A DNA stretch of 64,000 bases from Alphaproteobacteria bacterium. GTDB lineage: Bacteria; Pseudomonadota; Alphaproteobacteria; Micavibrionales; Micavibrionaceae. Where the stretch lies: NCBI GenBank assembly GCA_002690045.1, contig NZDE01000011.1, forward strand, positions 524,582 through 588,581, in the 5' to 3' direction. Position numbers and translations under genes: made by a program. The notes beneath the pieces were generated by a model. That model ran no database searches. It worked only from the letters and a program-made list of their open reading frames with translations, and was not told where the DNA came from. Shown piece by piece: positions 19,365-29,007 of this stretch. How positions within the stretch are numbered: the first letter of the stretch is position 1; each line of letters starts with the position of its first letter.

Positions 19365-20915
19365 TTAAGCAGCCTTTTTATTTGGGTCAGAATAACCTTT
19401 GCCAAAGTTATCTAGGAATGCGACCAACTCAGCTTTGATCTCGTCAGAAATCTTCTGCTCTGTACGGATCGCATCAAGAACTTTTGTACCATTCGCGCGA
19501 AGGTCAGCCAAAAGCTTCGTTTCATAATCTGAAACAGATTCTGTCGCGATTTTATCAAGATAACCATTTGTACCTGCGAAGATAACAGCAACTTGTTCTT
19601 CCACTTTAAGCGGAGAGTATTGTGGCTGTTTCAAAAGCTGTGTTAGGCGCGCACCACGTGCAAGAAGCTTCTGTGTAGACGCATCAAGGTCAGATGCGAA
19701 CTGCGCGAAGGCTTCCATTTCACGATATTGTGCAAGCTCAAGCTTAATTGTACCCGCAACCTGTTTCATCGCTTTGATCTGCGCTGCAGAACCAACACGA
19801 GATACCGATAGACCAACGTTAATCGCCGGACGAATACCTTTATAGAACAAGTTTGTTTCCAAGAAAATCTGACCATCTGTAATAGAGATCACGTTTGTTG
19901 GAATATATGCAGATACGTCACCCGCTTGTGTTTCGATGATCGGCAGAGCTGTCATAGAACCCGCGCCGCGCTCATCGCTCATTTTTGCTGAACGTTCAAG
20001 TAGACGTGAGTGAATGTAGAATACGTCACCTGGGTATGCTTCACGACCTGGTGGACGGCGAAGTAGAAGTGACATCTGACGGTAAGCAACAGCTTGCTTA
20101 GACAGGTCATCATATACGTTCAATGCATGTAGGCCGTTATCACGGAACCATTCACCCATCGCTGCACCTGCATAAGGTGCCAAGAACTGCATTGGTGCAG
20201 GGTCAGACGCCGTTGCAGCAACAACGATTGAGTATTCCATTGCGCCTTTGTCTTCAAGCTCTTTAACAAGCTGTGCAACTGTTGAACGCTTTTGACCAAT
20301 AGCAACATAAATACAATATAGGTGCTTTTTCTCGTCTGCGTCTTGGTTGATTGATTTTTGGTTCAAGATTGTATCAATCGCCACAGCTGTCTTACCAGTC
20401 TGACGGTCACCAATAATCAATTCACGCTGACCACGACCAACTGGTACAAGCGCGTCAATCGCTTTAAGACCTGTTTGCATTGGCTCATGAACAGATTTAC
20501 GTGGGATAATGCCCGGCGCTTTAACTTCAACAAGGCGCTTTTCTTTTGCTTTCAAAGGGCCTTTGCCGTCGATTGGGTTACCAAGTGCGTCAACAACGCG
20601 ACCAAGCATTTCACGACCAACTGGAACCTGAACGATTTCACCAGTACGCTTAACGATGTCGCCTTCTTTAATGTCACGGTCGTCACCGAAGATCACGACA
20701 CCAACAGAGTCGACTTCAAGGTTCAAAACCATACCTTTAATGCCGCCTGGGAACTCAACCATCTCACCCGCTTGGGCTTGGTCTAGACCATAGATACGGG
20801 CAACGCCGTCACCAACAGACACAACTTGTCCGATTTCGGCAACATCAGCCTGCGCGCCAAATTCGGCAATCTGCTTTTTTAGGATATCTGAAATTTCAGC
20901 TGAACGGATTTCCAT
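19365..20915 (-). CDS. atpA: ATP synthase F1 alpha subunit
   Basis: Alpha holds the non-catalytic nucleotide sites and alternates with beta. The 516-residue protein starts [16 protein letters not shown], carries the P-loop [13 protein letters not shown], and the family signature [17 protein letters not shown]. The atpH stop and the atpA start share one base (TAATG at 20913-20917 on the minus strand), so translation is probably coupled. Confidence 0.98.
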   Translation of the reverse strand: MEIRSAEISDILKKQIAEFGAQADVAEIGQVVSVGDGVARIYGLDQAQAGEMVEFPGGIKGMVLNLEVDSVGVVIFGDDRDIKEGDIVKRTGEIVQVPVGREMLGRVVDALGNPIDGKGPLKAKEKRLVEVKAPGIIPRKSVHEPMQTGLKAIDALVPVGRGQRELIIGDRQTGKTAVAIDTILNQKSINQDADEKKHLYCIYVAIGQKRSTVAQLVKELEDKGAMEYSIVVAATASDPAPMQFLAPYAGAAMGEWFRDNGLHALNVYDDLSKQAVAYRQMSLLLRRPPGREAYPGDVFYIHSRLLERSAKMSDERGAGSMTALPIIETQAGDVSAYIPTNVISITDGQIFLETNLFYKGIRPAINVGLSVSRVGSAAQIKAMKQVAGTIKLELAQYREMEAFAQFASDLDASTQKLLARGARLTQLLKQPQYSPLKVEEQVAVIFAGTNGYLDKIATESVSDYETKLLADLRANGTKVLDAIRTEQKISDEIKAELVAFLDNFGKGYSDPNKKAA

Positions 20916-21520
20916 TAAACGACCTCTTCTTTTTTAGATGAACTGTGAATATTCTCATTACTGGAAGCGCCGCCCATTTTAATTTTAAGCATTTCGAGCT
21001 TACGCTTCACGGAACTGTCAAACATTTTAGACCCTACAGTAACAACCATACCGCCTAAAAGATCTTCTTTTACACTGACATTTACAGCGACTTCTTTGCC
21101 GATTGATTTCGACAAAGCTTTTTCAAGCGCTGTAATTTGTGTTTTAGTTAAGTCTTGTGCAACTTCAACGCTTGCGCTTACGCGGCCTTGCATATCAGCC
21201 AAGCGTGCAGCAAATGCACCAAGAACATCAGCTAATATATCCATACGGCCGTTTTCTGCGAGAACGCCGAGGAAGTTTGCTGTAATTTTGTGGAATTTTG
21301 CTTTTTTAGCAATGGCCTGCATCGCTGAGAACTGCGCTTCACCTTTATATAAAGGCGATGTTACAAGCGCCTGAAGATCAGCCGAATCCGCGAGCATTGC
21401 AAGCAATTCATTTGCATCCTGCTGAACGGAATCAAGTGCTTTGGCATCTTGTGCCGCTTCCATAAGCGCCTTAGCGTATCGCTGCGCTACTAAAGAATAA
21501 GAAGAACCAATCTGAGGCAA
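20915..21520 (-). CDS. atpH: ATP synthase F1 delta subunit
   Basis: Delta links the F1 head to the peripheral stalk. The 201-residue product has the N-terminal helical domain with [13 protein letters not shown] and the C-terminal segment [29 protein letters not shown]. No ATG fits; the frame starts with TTG at 21518-21520, preceded by AAAGGA at good spacing, so TTG is the likely start. It is the first gene of the operon. The region 21521-21668 upstream should hold the promoter. F0 genes are not in the window, as is usual in alphaproteobacteria. Confidence 0.94.
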   Translation of the reverse strand: MPQIGSSYSLVAQRYAKALMEAAQDAKALDSVQQDANELLAMLADSADLQALVTSPLYKGEAQFSAMQAIAKKAKFHKITANFLGVLAENGRMDILADVLGAFAARLADMQGRVSASVEVAQDLTKTQITALEKALSKSIGKEVAVNVSVKEDLLGGMVVTVGSKMFDSSVKRKLEMLKIKMGGASSNENIHSSSKKEEVV

Positions 21521-21668
21521 TGCTTCAATCCTTTGCTAATACTTTAATATGTGATCACACGCATCCGAAAAAACTTAAATAAGAATCCTCCGATGACTTT
21601 AATTGCGCACACAGTTAGCATAGCTTTTCGCAATGTTCAAGAGGGTTTTGCGCAAATACACACGATTT

Positions 21669-21926
21669 TCAATGCTTTTCGTGTGGGGCACTTTCATCTT
21701 TATTAGAATCATCTTTATTAACAGCGCTTGAAGATGTCATTTTATGCTTCAGTTTCTTCACCCACCAACGCAAGAACAAAACCGCAAGCAGCAACACAAA
21801 AGGCAATAGCAACACAAATGGCCCAAGCAAGTTGCCGACAACAACTAAACCAGGCCCGACATAAGCCTGCGCCGGCGCCGCAGCCAAAAACCAATATAAA
21901 GCTGTAAAACAAATTGGGTTCATCAT
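21669..21926 (-). CDS. small membrane protein with YVGPG segment
   Basis: From the ATG at 21924-21926 the product has about 85 residues. It starts with a signal peptide probably cut at AQA, then YVGPG, a long hydrophobic helix (GNLLGPFVLLLPFVLLLAVLFL), a basic WWVKKLKHK patch and a charged tail. Small proteins with a signal peptide, YVGPG and one helix are found beside membrane sulfotransferase or sulfatase genes. The start falls one base after the stop of the arylsulfotransferase-like gene, so the two are cotranscribed and may act together. The function is unknown. Confidence 0.65.
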   Translation of the reverse strand: MMNPICFTALYWFLAAAPAQAYVGPGLVVVGNLLGPFVLLLPFVLLLAVLFLRWWVKKLKHKMTSSSAVNKDDSNKDESAPHEKH

Positions 21927-21927
21927 A

Positions 21928-23256
21928 TTAAGGCGCCCCTTCTGGCTGAATAAAGTTGAGCGCATTTTCTGATATTTTAACTGCGCTCGTCAAGACTGGG
22001 TGATGCATAACACCATCAATCTCATGACGTTGCGACAAATAATAATCCATCACCAACTCACCGTCTTGCGTTACTTCAAGCAAGCGCCCCTTATTGGGCA
22101 CTGTTGTCAATGTATTGCCATTGGCCAAACGCTGCTGAAACCCCCAAAATTCACTTTCCAGTGGTTTTGCCGCTGTACCAGCATAAGACCAAACAACTTC
22201 AAATGTTTCTGGATCCAGCTCTATCACGCGGGAATAGCCTTCTTCAGCGCCCAAATGCCCCTGATTGTCATAGAGCATGAAATGCCCATTAGGCAGCACG
22301 TTTATATCATGGGGCATTTTCGTTGGCGTGCGCGCTGCCCATGTCACTTTATTTTGCACAGGGTCAATAGCTGCCAAAACATCTATATTACGAATATTAA
22401 CCATGATATCCCCCGATTTAAGGAAAGACGGTACAGACATCGTATCTTCGACGACCTCAATAGAGTTTGTATGCGTATAATCGCCCTTCCCGTCATCATG
22501 TACATACATCCTAATATTTTTATACGGTGATTGGCGCAGCATATCGACCACTGGATATTCCGCCATGATATTACCCTGCTGATCAAGCTTGACCACATTG
22601 TCCTGTAAGTATGGCGGCATAAAGTGCACAGCTTCATCAAAATGCCCTGCGTCAGACGTCTGAATAATGTCGTGGCGTAGCGCGTAGATATTCCCTGCCT
22701 GATCAACATGCAGGTCGTTATAATAATTGCCGTCCTTTGCCCATAGGACATTCGAATCTTTATCCATCATGACAAGCCCTGCCCCCCACGGGGTGGAACC
22801 ATAAAGGCTGACAATCACGACAATGCGCCCATCAGGGAAAACATGCAAGTCGCGCAAAGTAAAATAATCAAACGGCACTTTACGCATCGTGTTTAAATGC
22901 TTTTGATCCGGCCATAGGGCTTCGACATCCAAATGCCATTTGTGGATTTCTTCGCCCTTATAAGATAATAAATAAGCCGTGGTATCTGCCGTTGATGTAT
23001 AGGCGATATAATCGTGTTCGACTTGCGCCTTATCCAGATAGTCCATACCTTTAGGCAAGCCATCATCTTCATACCAGCGCCAATCTTTGTTCATATCATC
23101 AACATGAAAATAAGCATTATATAAGCCGCCATAAGCGCTGACCGTTGGCGCGAGCAAGCTATACGGAAAGATTTTCGTTTGCGCTGCGATAAAGCCATAG
23201 ATAAACACAGCAATCACTGCCAGAAATTTTAATATAAATTGTAAGTCTTTAGACAT
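21928..23256 (-). CDS. arylsulfotransferase (ASST)-like beta-propeller protein, membrane anchored
   Basis: From the ATG at 23254-23256 the product has 442 residues. An N-terminal hydrophobic anchor or signal (ILKFLAVIAVFIYGFIAA) is followed by a periplasmic propeller. Repeated blades contain LHVFPDGRIVVI, DLHVDQAGNIYAL, HDINVLPNGHFMLYDNQG and WGFQQRLANGNTLTTV, which match bacterial arylsulfotransferase-type proteins. Those enzymes move sulfate between phenolic compounds, but the catalytic His is not certain here, so the activity is inferred. A longer frame to a TTG at 23304 looks less likely. A terminator separates it from the upstream lipoprotein gene. Confidence 0.75.
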   Translation of the reverse strand: MSKDLQFILKFLAVIAVFIYGFIAAQTKIFPYSLLAPTVSAYGGLYNAYFHVDDMNKDWRWYEDDGLPKGMDYLDKAQVEHDYIAYTSTADTTAYLLSYKGEEIHKWHLDVEALWPDQKHLNTMRKVPFDYFTLRDLHVFPDGRIVVIVSLYGSTPWGAGLVMMDKDSNVLWAKDGNYYNDLHVDQAGNIYALRHDIIQTSDAGHFDEAVHFMPPYLQDNVVKLDQQGNIMAEYPVVDMLRQSPYKNIRMYVHDDGKGDYTHTNSIEVVEDTMSVPSFLKSGDIMVNIRNIDVLAAIDPVQNKVTWAARTPTKMPHDINVLPNGHFMLYDNQGHLGAEEGYSRVIELDPETFEVVWSYAGTAAKPLESEFWGFQQRLANGNTLTTVPNKGRLLEVTQDGELVMDYYLSQRHEIDGVMHHPVLTSAVKISENALNFIQPEGAP

Positions 23257-23327
23257 GCCTAACCCCAAGAGAATGTTACTTACAAAACTATAACAAAGCC
23301 GCAAATGAAGAAAGTTTTTTTATATAT

Positions 23328-23358
23328 AAAAAAAGAGCCCCATATAAACGGAGCTCTT
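23328..23358 (-). terminator. rho-independent terminator after the lipoprotein gene
   Basis: On the minus strand GAGCTCC pairs with GGGGCTC (one G-U pair) across an eight-base loop, followed by seven T residues. It lies about 30 bases beyond the stop of the gene at 23390-23659. Confidence 0.85.
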
Positions 23359-23389
23359 TACATCTTGTTTTATAGAAAAATTATAAAAA

Positions 23390-23659
23390 TCAAGGATCAT
23401 AAGTGATGATACAATCACCACTAACTTCCATCATTTTACCTGTCTTTTTGTCTTTGAAGTAATAGCCATCAGAATTTGCTTCACTAATAACCTTACCAGT
23501 AGACACGCTATCAAAAATTAATGTGCCGCCTGAGTAACACTGTACGTTTGCATTATCGCCATACGCCGTAAGCTTGCCCCAACTTGCATCGGTACAACCC
23601 ACCATAGTAAAAGCAGCAGCCAAAACACCTGCAGCAACAAGTTTTGTTGATTTATTCAT
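23390..23659 (-). CDS. small lipoprotein of unknown function
   Basis: The ATG at 23657-23659 follows AAGGGAG and gives 89 residues. The N-terminus is a lipoprotein signal: Lys-rich start, hydrophobic stretch, then MVGC, so the mature protein would begin at a lipidated Cys. The mature part is short, with SWGKLTAYGDNANVQCYSGG, KVISEANSDGYYFKDKKTGKMMEVSG and one more Cys. It resembles small envelope lipoproteins of no known role. It has its own terminator and is probably monocistronic. Confidence 0.75.
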   Translation of the reverse strand: MNKSTKLVAAGVLAAAFTMVGCTDASWGKLTAYGDNANVQCYSGGTLIFDSVSTGKVISEANSDGYYFKDKKTGKMMEVSGDCIITYDP

Positions 23660-23785
23660 AGCACTCCCTTTCATATGATTATGTATTTTGTCTAGCACCA
23701 GCACACCCTTATGTCAATGCGCCAAAAACATTTTTATAGAAAATTAATACAATAAGTATATTATTGCGATATTAAGGGGTGAAAT

Positions 23786-24364
23786 GTGAAAGAAAAAGCG
23801 GATTATCAGGCGCAGCGTTACTTTTATGATTTGCGGCAGCTATCAAGCTATTGCGATGCCGCGCATATTCAGGCTGTTAACGCGCAGAAAAGCGATAGCA
23901 TAGATTTCTATGCTGACTTAAAACGCCGCATAGATGAATTTCTGGATGAAGGCCTACGCTATATTTCCATTAATGCTGAGGAGCACAAAACGCCGCTTCA
24001 CTGTATTAATACCCATCAATATGAACATGTTGACCGCAAAACAATTGAATCCATTAATTTGCCGCCCTATATACCCTTTCACGCATCCTTAGCGCCCCTA
24101 GCGGCAGAATATAATATCAGCCAAATTCTAAACGATTCACAAAATTACATTACCAAGAAGACACATTTGCGGGATAGTTTAGACGAACCACAAATTGCCG
24201 GCATTATCACCAAAGATATTGCTCTTAAAACATGCTTTCATCAGGCCATCGAAAAACTGCATCATAATGCTATAAGTGAAATTATTGTTCCTTATGGTCA
24301 TTTCCAAGACCATGATGTTGCATTAAGGCACTTTATTGGTCAAAAATTCGACATTAAACCTTAA
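23786..24364 (+). CDS. hypothetical protein, 192 residues, GTG start
   Basis: The frame opens with GTG at 23786, preceded by AAGGGG at suitable distance; the nearby ATG runs straight into a stop. The product is soluble, rich in His, Asp and Ile, with KRRIDEFLDEGLRYISINAEEHKTPLHC in the first half and an EIIVPYGHFQDHDVALRHF segment near the end. No family, signal peptide or membrane helix is recognised. It stands alone on the plus strand between the lipoprotein gene and the next unknown gene. Confidence 0.6.
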   Translation: MKEKADYQAQRYFYDLRQLSSYCDAAHIQAVNAQKSDSIDFYADLKRRIDEFLDEGLRYISINAEEHKTPLHCINTHQYEHVDRKTIESINLPPYIPFHASLAPLAAEYNISQILNDSQNYITKKTHLRDSLDEPQIAGIITKDIALKTCFHQAIEKLHHNAISEIIVPYGHFQDHDVALRHFIGQKFDIKP

Positions 24365-24457
24365 AATAATCACAAATACCCCTTGCGTTTTTCATAAGAA
24401 AAACATATAACTCTGCTGCATAGCACAACAGCCATTCGCAGTATAAAAGGATATACC

Positions 24458-25069
24458 ATGCAGACAAACAATGCGCACCGCCCAACACATTGGTTTTTCA
24501 GCCTAGATCAAATCATTAAGCACCAAGAACAAGAAATTCAGAAGCTACAGAAAAACACAACAAGTGACTTAGCCCAAATGGCTAATAGCATGATATCCAT
24601 GTATGAAGCTGAGCTTAAATGGGCCAAGAGCTTAAAGCTCAATGGCGGCGAATATGTAACCGTTCGCGCAAGAAACTATACGACACCATCCGTTGATCTA
24701 ATCAATGCTATTGCACAAGCAAGTTATTGTATATCACCATCTAGCGTTACCAATAAATTGAACAGAGGCAATGTTCATGCGAACGGTCAACTCAACCCTT
24801 CCGGCGCATATTACGATTTTACCTTACTAAAAGAAGAAATTAACTCTGAACTGGATACATGTATAAGCGCAGGCACAAATGCCGAATGCAGATTTTCTAA
24901 AAACATGCATAAAGCAAACATTAGACTATCTCAAAAATTTGCTGAGGAAGTACGCATCCTAAACAATTCAGGTAAAGATGGCGTAGTCGTCGCGTTTAAC
25001 GATGATATGCCGCACGATTCAGCACTCAAAACAACAACACAAGAACTTGTTTTACGTGCGCTCACCTAA
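24458..25069 (+). CDS. hypothetical protein, 203 residues
   Basis: AAAGGA precedes the ATG by eight bases. The first part (residues about 15-60) is a probable long amphipathic helix containing DQIIKHQEQEIQKLQKN, followed by a mixed globular region with ARNYTTPSVDLINAIAQASYC and a second helical stretch. It is soluble and not recognised. It is 19 bases before the small membrane protein gene, so the two may form an operon. Confidence 0.6.
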   Translation: MQTNNAHRPTHWFFSLDQIIKHQEQEIQKLQKNTTSDLAQMANSMISMYEAELKWAKSLKLNGGEYVTVRARNYTTPSVDLINAIAQASYCISPSSVTNKLNRGNVHANGQLNPSGAYYDFTLLKEEINSELDTCISAGTNAECRFSKNMHKANIRLSQKFAEEVRILNNSGKDGVVVAFNDDMPHDSALKTTTQELVLRALT

Positions 25070-25088
25070 GCTAAGCAAGGTATAGAAG

Positions 25089-25478
25089 ATGCAACAAGAA
25101 GATGAAGACCGTTTTAATGAGCCCCTGGACCGTTTCAGACGACCCCATAAAGACAAACTGGGTAGCAACCTTTTCTTTTACATCGCTTTAGCCTTCGTCA
25201 TCTTCTTTAGTATCGCACACTTTACAGATAACATGCACTGGATTGAAGCGTATGCTGGCCCCATAACGTTATTCATAGGTGCGAGTATTATGTATTGGAC
25301 CACCCAAGAATACAAAAAAGGCTATATTTCTGTATATGGCGGCAACACAAAATTTAAAATTAAACGCACCAACACCCCCGTTCTTTTTTTCTTTTTCTTT
25401 GCACTTTTCATTTTTTCGGCCGCTTTACTTGTTTTTTGTGGCGGCGCCTATTGGCTTGGATACATACCAGCGCCTTAA
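25089..25478 (+). CDS. small membrane protein of unknown function
   Basis: The 129-residue product has an acidic and basic N-terminal tail of about 35 residues, then three hydrophobic segments: LFFYIALAFVIFFSIAHF, PITLFIGASIMYW, and a very Phe-rich last helix near residues 98-125. A basic stretch with KKGYISVYGGNTKFKIKR lies between the second and third. No family is recognised. It converges on priA, and TTAA at 25475-25478 provides stop codons for both. Confidence 0.6.
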   Translation: MQQEDEDRFNEPLDRFRRPHKDKLGSNLFFYIALAFVIFFSIAHFTDNMHWIEAYAGPITLFIGASIMYWTTQEYKKGYISVYGGNTKFKIKRTNTPVLFFFFFALFIFSAALLVFCGGAYWLGYIPAP

Positions 25479-27685
25479 AAGAAGCTTTGCGGATCAATAT
25501 CTGCGCGCACAGATATCGTGGATGGAATGCGTATTGAGCTCAGCCAAGACGTTATCGCCTTTTGAATGTTCAAGTTTTTATTCGCCTGTACAAGCAAACG
25601 AAAACGATATTTCCCACGCAAACGCGCAAGCGGCGCAGGCGCAGGGCCAAAGACATTCACCCCTTCGGCGCGCGGTGCATTGCGGCCAAGTTGATAGGCG
25701 AGCTTTTCAGTTTCCGCCTCATCGCGCCCTGATACAATAATCCCTACCAAGCGTGAAAATGGCGGCATGTGCGCTTGTTCACGTTCAAAACATTCCGCAT
25801 CTAAAAAAGCATCACGGTCGCCGCTAGCAAGTGCTTGCAAAACTTTGGACTGCGGCGCGTAGCTTTGAAGATAAACCGTCCCCTTTACATCCTCTCGCCC
25901 AGCGCGGCCTGCGACCTGATGCAGCAATTGGTAACAGCGCTCCGTCGCCCGTAAATCGCCGCCGGACAAGCCTAAATCCGCATCAACAACGCCGACTGTC
26001 GTCAGCTTAGGGAAATGGTGGCCTTTAGCAATGATCTGCGTGCCTATAATGACATCATATTCACCGTCTTTAATATCCTGCAAATGTTTACGCAGGGTTT
26101 CTGGGTCATCACTATCATCACTGGACAACGTAATTTGCCGCAACTCAGGGAATAGCATAGACAGCTCTTCGGATACGCGCTCCACCCCTGGGCCACAGGC
26201 GGCGAAGCTTTCAAGGTCATTACAAGAGGGGCAGTTTTTCGGGATAGAACAAAAATATCCGCAATGGTGACAATGCAGCTTATTGCTGCGGCGGTGTTCA
26301 ACAAGCCATGCGGTACAGCGCGGACATTGCATACGATGCCCGCAGCTGCGGCATAGTGTAAGCGGTGCGTAGCCGCGGCGGTTAAGGAAGAGCAAGGCTT
26401 GCTCCCCACGCGCAACCGCATCACGAATGGATTCCACCAAAGTTGGCGCAAGGAAGGATTGCCGCTCTGGTTTATCCTCTTTGAGATTTAATATTTTAAC
26501 ATCAGGCATACCCGCGCTGCCAAAACGGGATTCTAGCGTTAAATGATGGTAACGCCCCTGCCATGCATTATATATGGTTTCGACCGATGGCGTTGCAGAT
26601 ACCAACACCACAGGGCATTTTTCTTTTTGTGCACGCATAATCGCCATATCACGGGCGTGGTATAATACGCCCTCTTCCTGCTTATAAGCTGGGTCATGTT
26701 CTTCATCGACAATAATCATGCCCAGCGCCTTATACGGCAAAAACAACGCCGAACGCGCACCAACAACAACTTTTGTGTTTCCTTCCGCCACGCCGCGCCA
26801 TGTTTTGCGGCGCTGCGCGGAAGTCAGCGCCGAGTGCCAAAGCGCAGGACGCGTGCCAAAGCGTGATGTGAACCGATCAAGAAAAGCATTAGAAAGCGCA
26901 ATTTCAGGCAACATTAAAACTACCTGCTTATCCTGACGAATGGCTTCGGTTACCGCCTCAAAATAAACTTCGGTTTTACCGGCGCCCGTTACACCATCAA
27001 GCAAATAAACGTCAAAGTCATCTGCCTTAACGGCGGCGGTCAATTCATCAGCAGCAACTTGCTGACTATCCATCAGTTCCGCGCCACTTTTCTCAATATC
27101 AGGGTTCACGCAAGGCGGCGTTTCTGGCATCAGGACGGATTGTAAATATCCAGCCTCTGCCATCGACTTGATAACCGATGGTGAACAGCCCGCGGCCTGC
27201 GCAATTGCACTCGCGCGCTGAGGCGTACCATCTTGCAGGGCATCCATAACCTTACGGCGCTTGGGTGGCAGTTTCTGTAAGTCTGCCGCATCAAGCATTG
27301 GCGCTATTTTATACAGCAGAACTTCCTTCGGCGGCGTAAAGGCCGATGGCGCAGACAGGCTAAGCTTTAACACTGCGCCTAATGCATTCAGTGTGTATTT
27401 CGCCATAAAATCGATAAAGTCACGCTGCGGCTGTCCCATTGGCGGCAAATCATATTTCTCGGCGATTTCTTTTAACTTATCAGGGTTGCCGTCATAATCT
27501 TGATCAACGCCCCAGACCACGCCGATTAGCATACGGCTGCCAAGCGGCACAGCGACATAGTCTCCAAGCTTAACTTTTATATCTGGTGGGACGCTATAGG
27601 TATAAGCCTTATCAATAGGCATAGGCACCAGCACTTGTGCCAGTGTTTGCGGTTGCGATAACGGATCAGCGAATAAGTCAGCCAT
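25475..27685 (-). CDS. priA: primosomal replication restart helicase PriA
   Basis: PriA recognises stalled forks and reloads the replicative helicase. The 736-residue protein has the N-terminal 3'-binding domain, the Walker A GVTGAGKTEVYFE, the DEEHDPAYKQEEG Walker B region, and a zinc domain with eight cysteines in CRSCGHRMQCPRC and CHHCGYFC...CPSC. Helicase motifs V and VI (GTQIIAKGHHFP and HQVAGRAGR) follow. In many alphaproteobacteria priA lies close to atpH, but here about 4 kb of other genes lies between them. Confidence 0.97.
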   Translation of the reverse strand: MADLFADPLSQPQTLAQVLVPMPIDKAYTYSVPPDIKVKLGDYVAVPLGSRMLIGVVWGVDQDYDGNPDKLKEIAEKYDLPPMGQPQRDFIDFMAKYTLNALGAVLKLSLSAPSAFTPPKEVLLYKIAPMLDAADLQKLPPKRRKVMDALQDGTPQRASAIAQAAGCSPSVIKSMAEAGYLQSVLMPETPPCVNPDIEKSGAELMDSQQVAADELTAAVKADDFDVYLLDGVTGAGKTEVYFEAVTEAIRQDKQVVLMLPEIALSNAFLDRFTSRFGTRPALWHSALTSAQRRKTWRGVAEGNTKVVVGARSALFLPYKALGMIIVDEEHDPAYKQEEGVLYHARDMAIMRAQKEKCPVVLVSATPSVETIYNAWQGRYHHLTLESRFGSAGMPDVKILNLKEDKPERQSFLAPTLVESIRDAVARGEQALLFLNRRGYAPLTLCRSCGHRMQCPRCTAWLVEHRRSNKLHCHHCGYFCSIPKNCPSCNDLESFAACGPGVERVSEELSMLFPELRQITLSSDDSDDPETLRKHLQDIKDGEYDVIIGTQIIAKGHHFPKLTTVGVVDADLGLSGGDLRATERCYQLLHQVAGRAGREDVKGTVYLQSYAPQSKVLQALASGDRDAFLDAECFEREQAHMPPFSRLVGIIVSGRDEAETEKLAYQLGRNAPRAEGVNVFGPAPAPLARLRGKYRFRLLVQANKNLNIQKAITSWLSSIRIPSTISVRADIDPQSFF

Positions 27686-27800
27686 GCACTTACTTTATGC
27701 GCCCCCTGCCCATTGCGCAAGGATTTTCAACCTTGCAATATGCACGATATGTGGCTAATCTGTGGCGCTAGAACAATTCTGATATAAAGGTATAAACACA

Positions 27801-28457
27801 ATGAAGTTTTTTGTAGATACAGGCGAAATTGACGATATTAAAGATCTTGCAGCGACTGGCTTGCTTGATGGCGTCACCACAAACCCATCATTGATTGCAA
27901 AATCAGGCCGTGACTTCATTGAGCTTATCACTGAAATTTGCGGCGTAGTTGACGGCCCAGTAAGCGCCGAAGTTGCCGCGACAGATTACGCGACAATGAT
28001 TAAAGAGGCTGAGAAGCTTGCCGCGATTGCCGATAACGTGGCCGTTAAAGTGCCGCTTACCGAAGACGGTTTAAAAGTTTGTAAAGCAATGAGCGATAAC
28101 GGTACGATGGTTAATGTGACGCTATGTTTCTCACCGGGGCAAGCAATCCTTGCAGCAAAAGCAGGCGCGACATTCGTTTCGCCATTCGTTGGCCGCCTTG
28201 ATGATATTTGCTTTAACGGCATCGACCTCATCGCCGAAATCTGCCAGATTTACAGCATGTATCCTGAATTTGATACAGAAGTCCTTGTCGCATCTGTGCG
28301 CAACCCGACCCATATTATTGAATCCGCAAAAATGGGCGCCGATGTCGTGACATGCCCACCATCTGTGATTAAACAGCTTTATAAGCACCCGCTAACGGAT
28401 AAAGGCCTTGCTGCCTTTGTTGATGATTGGAAAAAAACAGGACAAAGCATTTTATAA
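27801..28457 (+). CDS. transaldolase / fructose-6-phosphate aldolase family protein
   Basis: The 218-residue product is a short transaldolase of the TalC/FSA subfamily. It starts [16 protein letters not shown], has the signature [13 protein letters not shown] and the Schiff-base lysine in [11 protein letters not shown], then [19 protein letters not shown]. It would transfer dihydroxyacetone units in the non-oxidative pentose phosphate pathway; whether it acts as transaldolase or as aldolase cannot be decided by eye. A terminator follows. Confidence 0.93.
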   Translation: MKFFVDTGEIDDIKDLAATGLLDGVTTNPSLIAKSGRDFIELITEICGVVDGPVSAEVAATDYATMIKEAEKLAAIADNVAVKVPLTEDGLKVCKAMSDNGTMVNVTLCFSPGQAILAAKAGATFVSPFVGRLDDICFNGIDLIAEICQIYSMYPEFDTEVLVASVRNPTHIIESAKMGADVVTCPPSVIKQLYKHPLTDKGLAAFVDDWKKTGQSIL

Positions 28458-28480
28458 AATGTGTATATTCACATGAGGTT

Positions 28481-28511
28481 AAGGCCGCGTTTAGCGGCCT
28501 TAATGCTTTTT
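28481..28511 (+). terminator. rho-independent terminator of the transaldolase gene
   Basis: AAGGCCGC and GCGGCCTT form a perfect eight-base stem with a five-base loop, followed by AATGCTTTTT. It lies 23 bases after the stop codon. Confidence 0.85.
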
Positions 28512-28515
28512 AGCT

Positions 28516-28674
28516 TTAGGGCTCTGGGCTATTTTTAGCGTATTCGCCGCTTAAAATATGGGCACACATTACATTGCAATGATAACCTGCGTCTTCCAAA
28601 GCAACAAAGGCCATAGCTTCAAATTCCCCTTGCAACAATACGTAAAAGACGCTATAAAAGCGGCCATCAACCAT
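28516..28674 (-). CDS. possible small protein of 52 residues
   Basis: An open frame on the minus strand runs from 28767 to 28516. Its upstream part overlaps the start of the plus-strand gene at 28696, so I take the internal ATG at 28674. The peptide has a protein-like composition with GRFYSVFYVLLQGEFEAMAFVALEDAGYHC. No good ribosome site is visible, and the frame could be chance. Confidence 0.3.
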   Translation of the reverse strand: MVDGRFYSVFYVLLQGEFEAMAFVALEDAGYHCNVMCAHILSGEYAKNSPEP

Positions 28675-28695
28675 ATACTGTGCTGAGAGGTCGCT

Positions 28696-29004
28696 ATGAA
28701 TAGCATGAAGAAGTTGTTTAACTGGGTTGCTGATGGTCTTAACGGTTTGTTTCCTGAAGAATGGCATTTGTCAAAGGAAGAACAACGCCATTTAATGGTG
28801 AAAGGCTATAAAGTCAGAACATATGAGCGCCCTGTAGTACCGTCCCCTTTTTACACCGCGGGTGTAACTATAACATACCAAGAAATTAAAACACACGATG
28901 ACAGGCACCTTACAGGTAAAGAAGCTGAAAAAGTGCGCGCGATCCTACAAGACTTAAAAGATCAATCAAATCAGAATAACAACCAACATCATAAGCCGGA
29001 ATAA
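28696..29004 (+). CDS. small protein of unknown function, first of two tandem paralogues
   Basis: The 102-residue product follows GAGAGG nine bases before the ATG at 28696 (a second ATG lies at 28705). It has an amphipathic N-terminal helix, WHLSKEEQRHLMVKGYKV, a central strand-like part and DRHLTGKEAEKVRAILQDLKD, then an Asn/His/Gln-rich tail. The pattern HLS..E...L then LT..E repeats in the next gene, so the two arose by duplication and diverged. There is no signal peptide, and the family is unknown. It is four bases from its partner and certainly in one operon with it. Confidence 0.65.
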   Translation: MNSMKKLFNWVADGLNGLFPEEWHLSKEEQRHLMVKGYKVRTYERPVVPSPFYTAGVTITYQEIKTHDDRHLTGKEAEKVRAILQDLKDQSNQNNNQHHKPE

Positions 29005-29007
29005 ACC

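Noticed and set aside
28675-28767. N-terminal extension of the minus-strand frame at 28516
   Set aside because: It would overlap the start and ribosome site of the better supported plus-strand gene at 28696.
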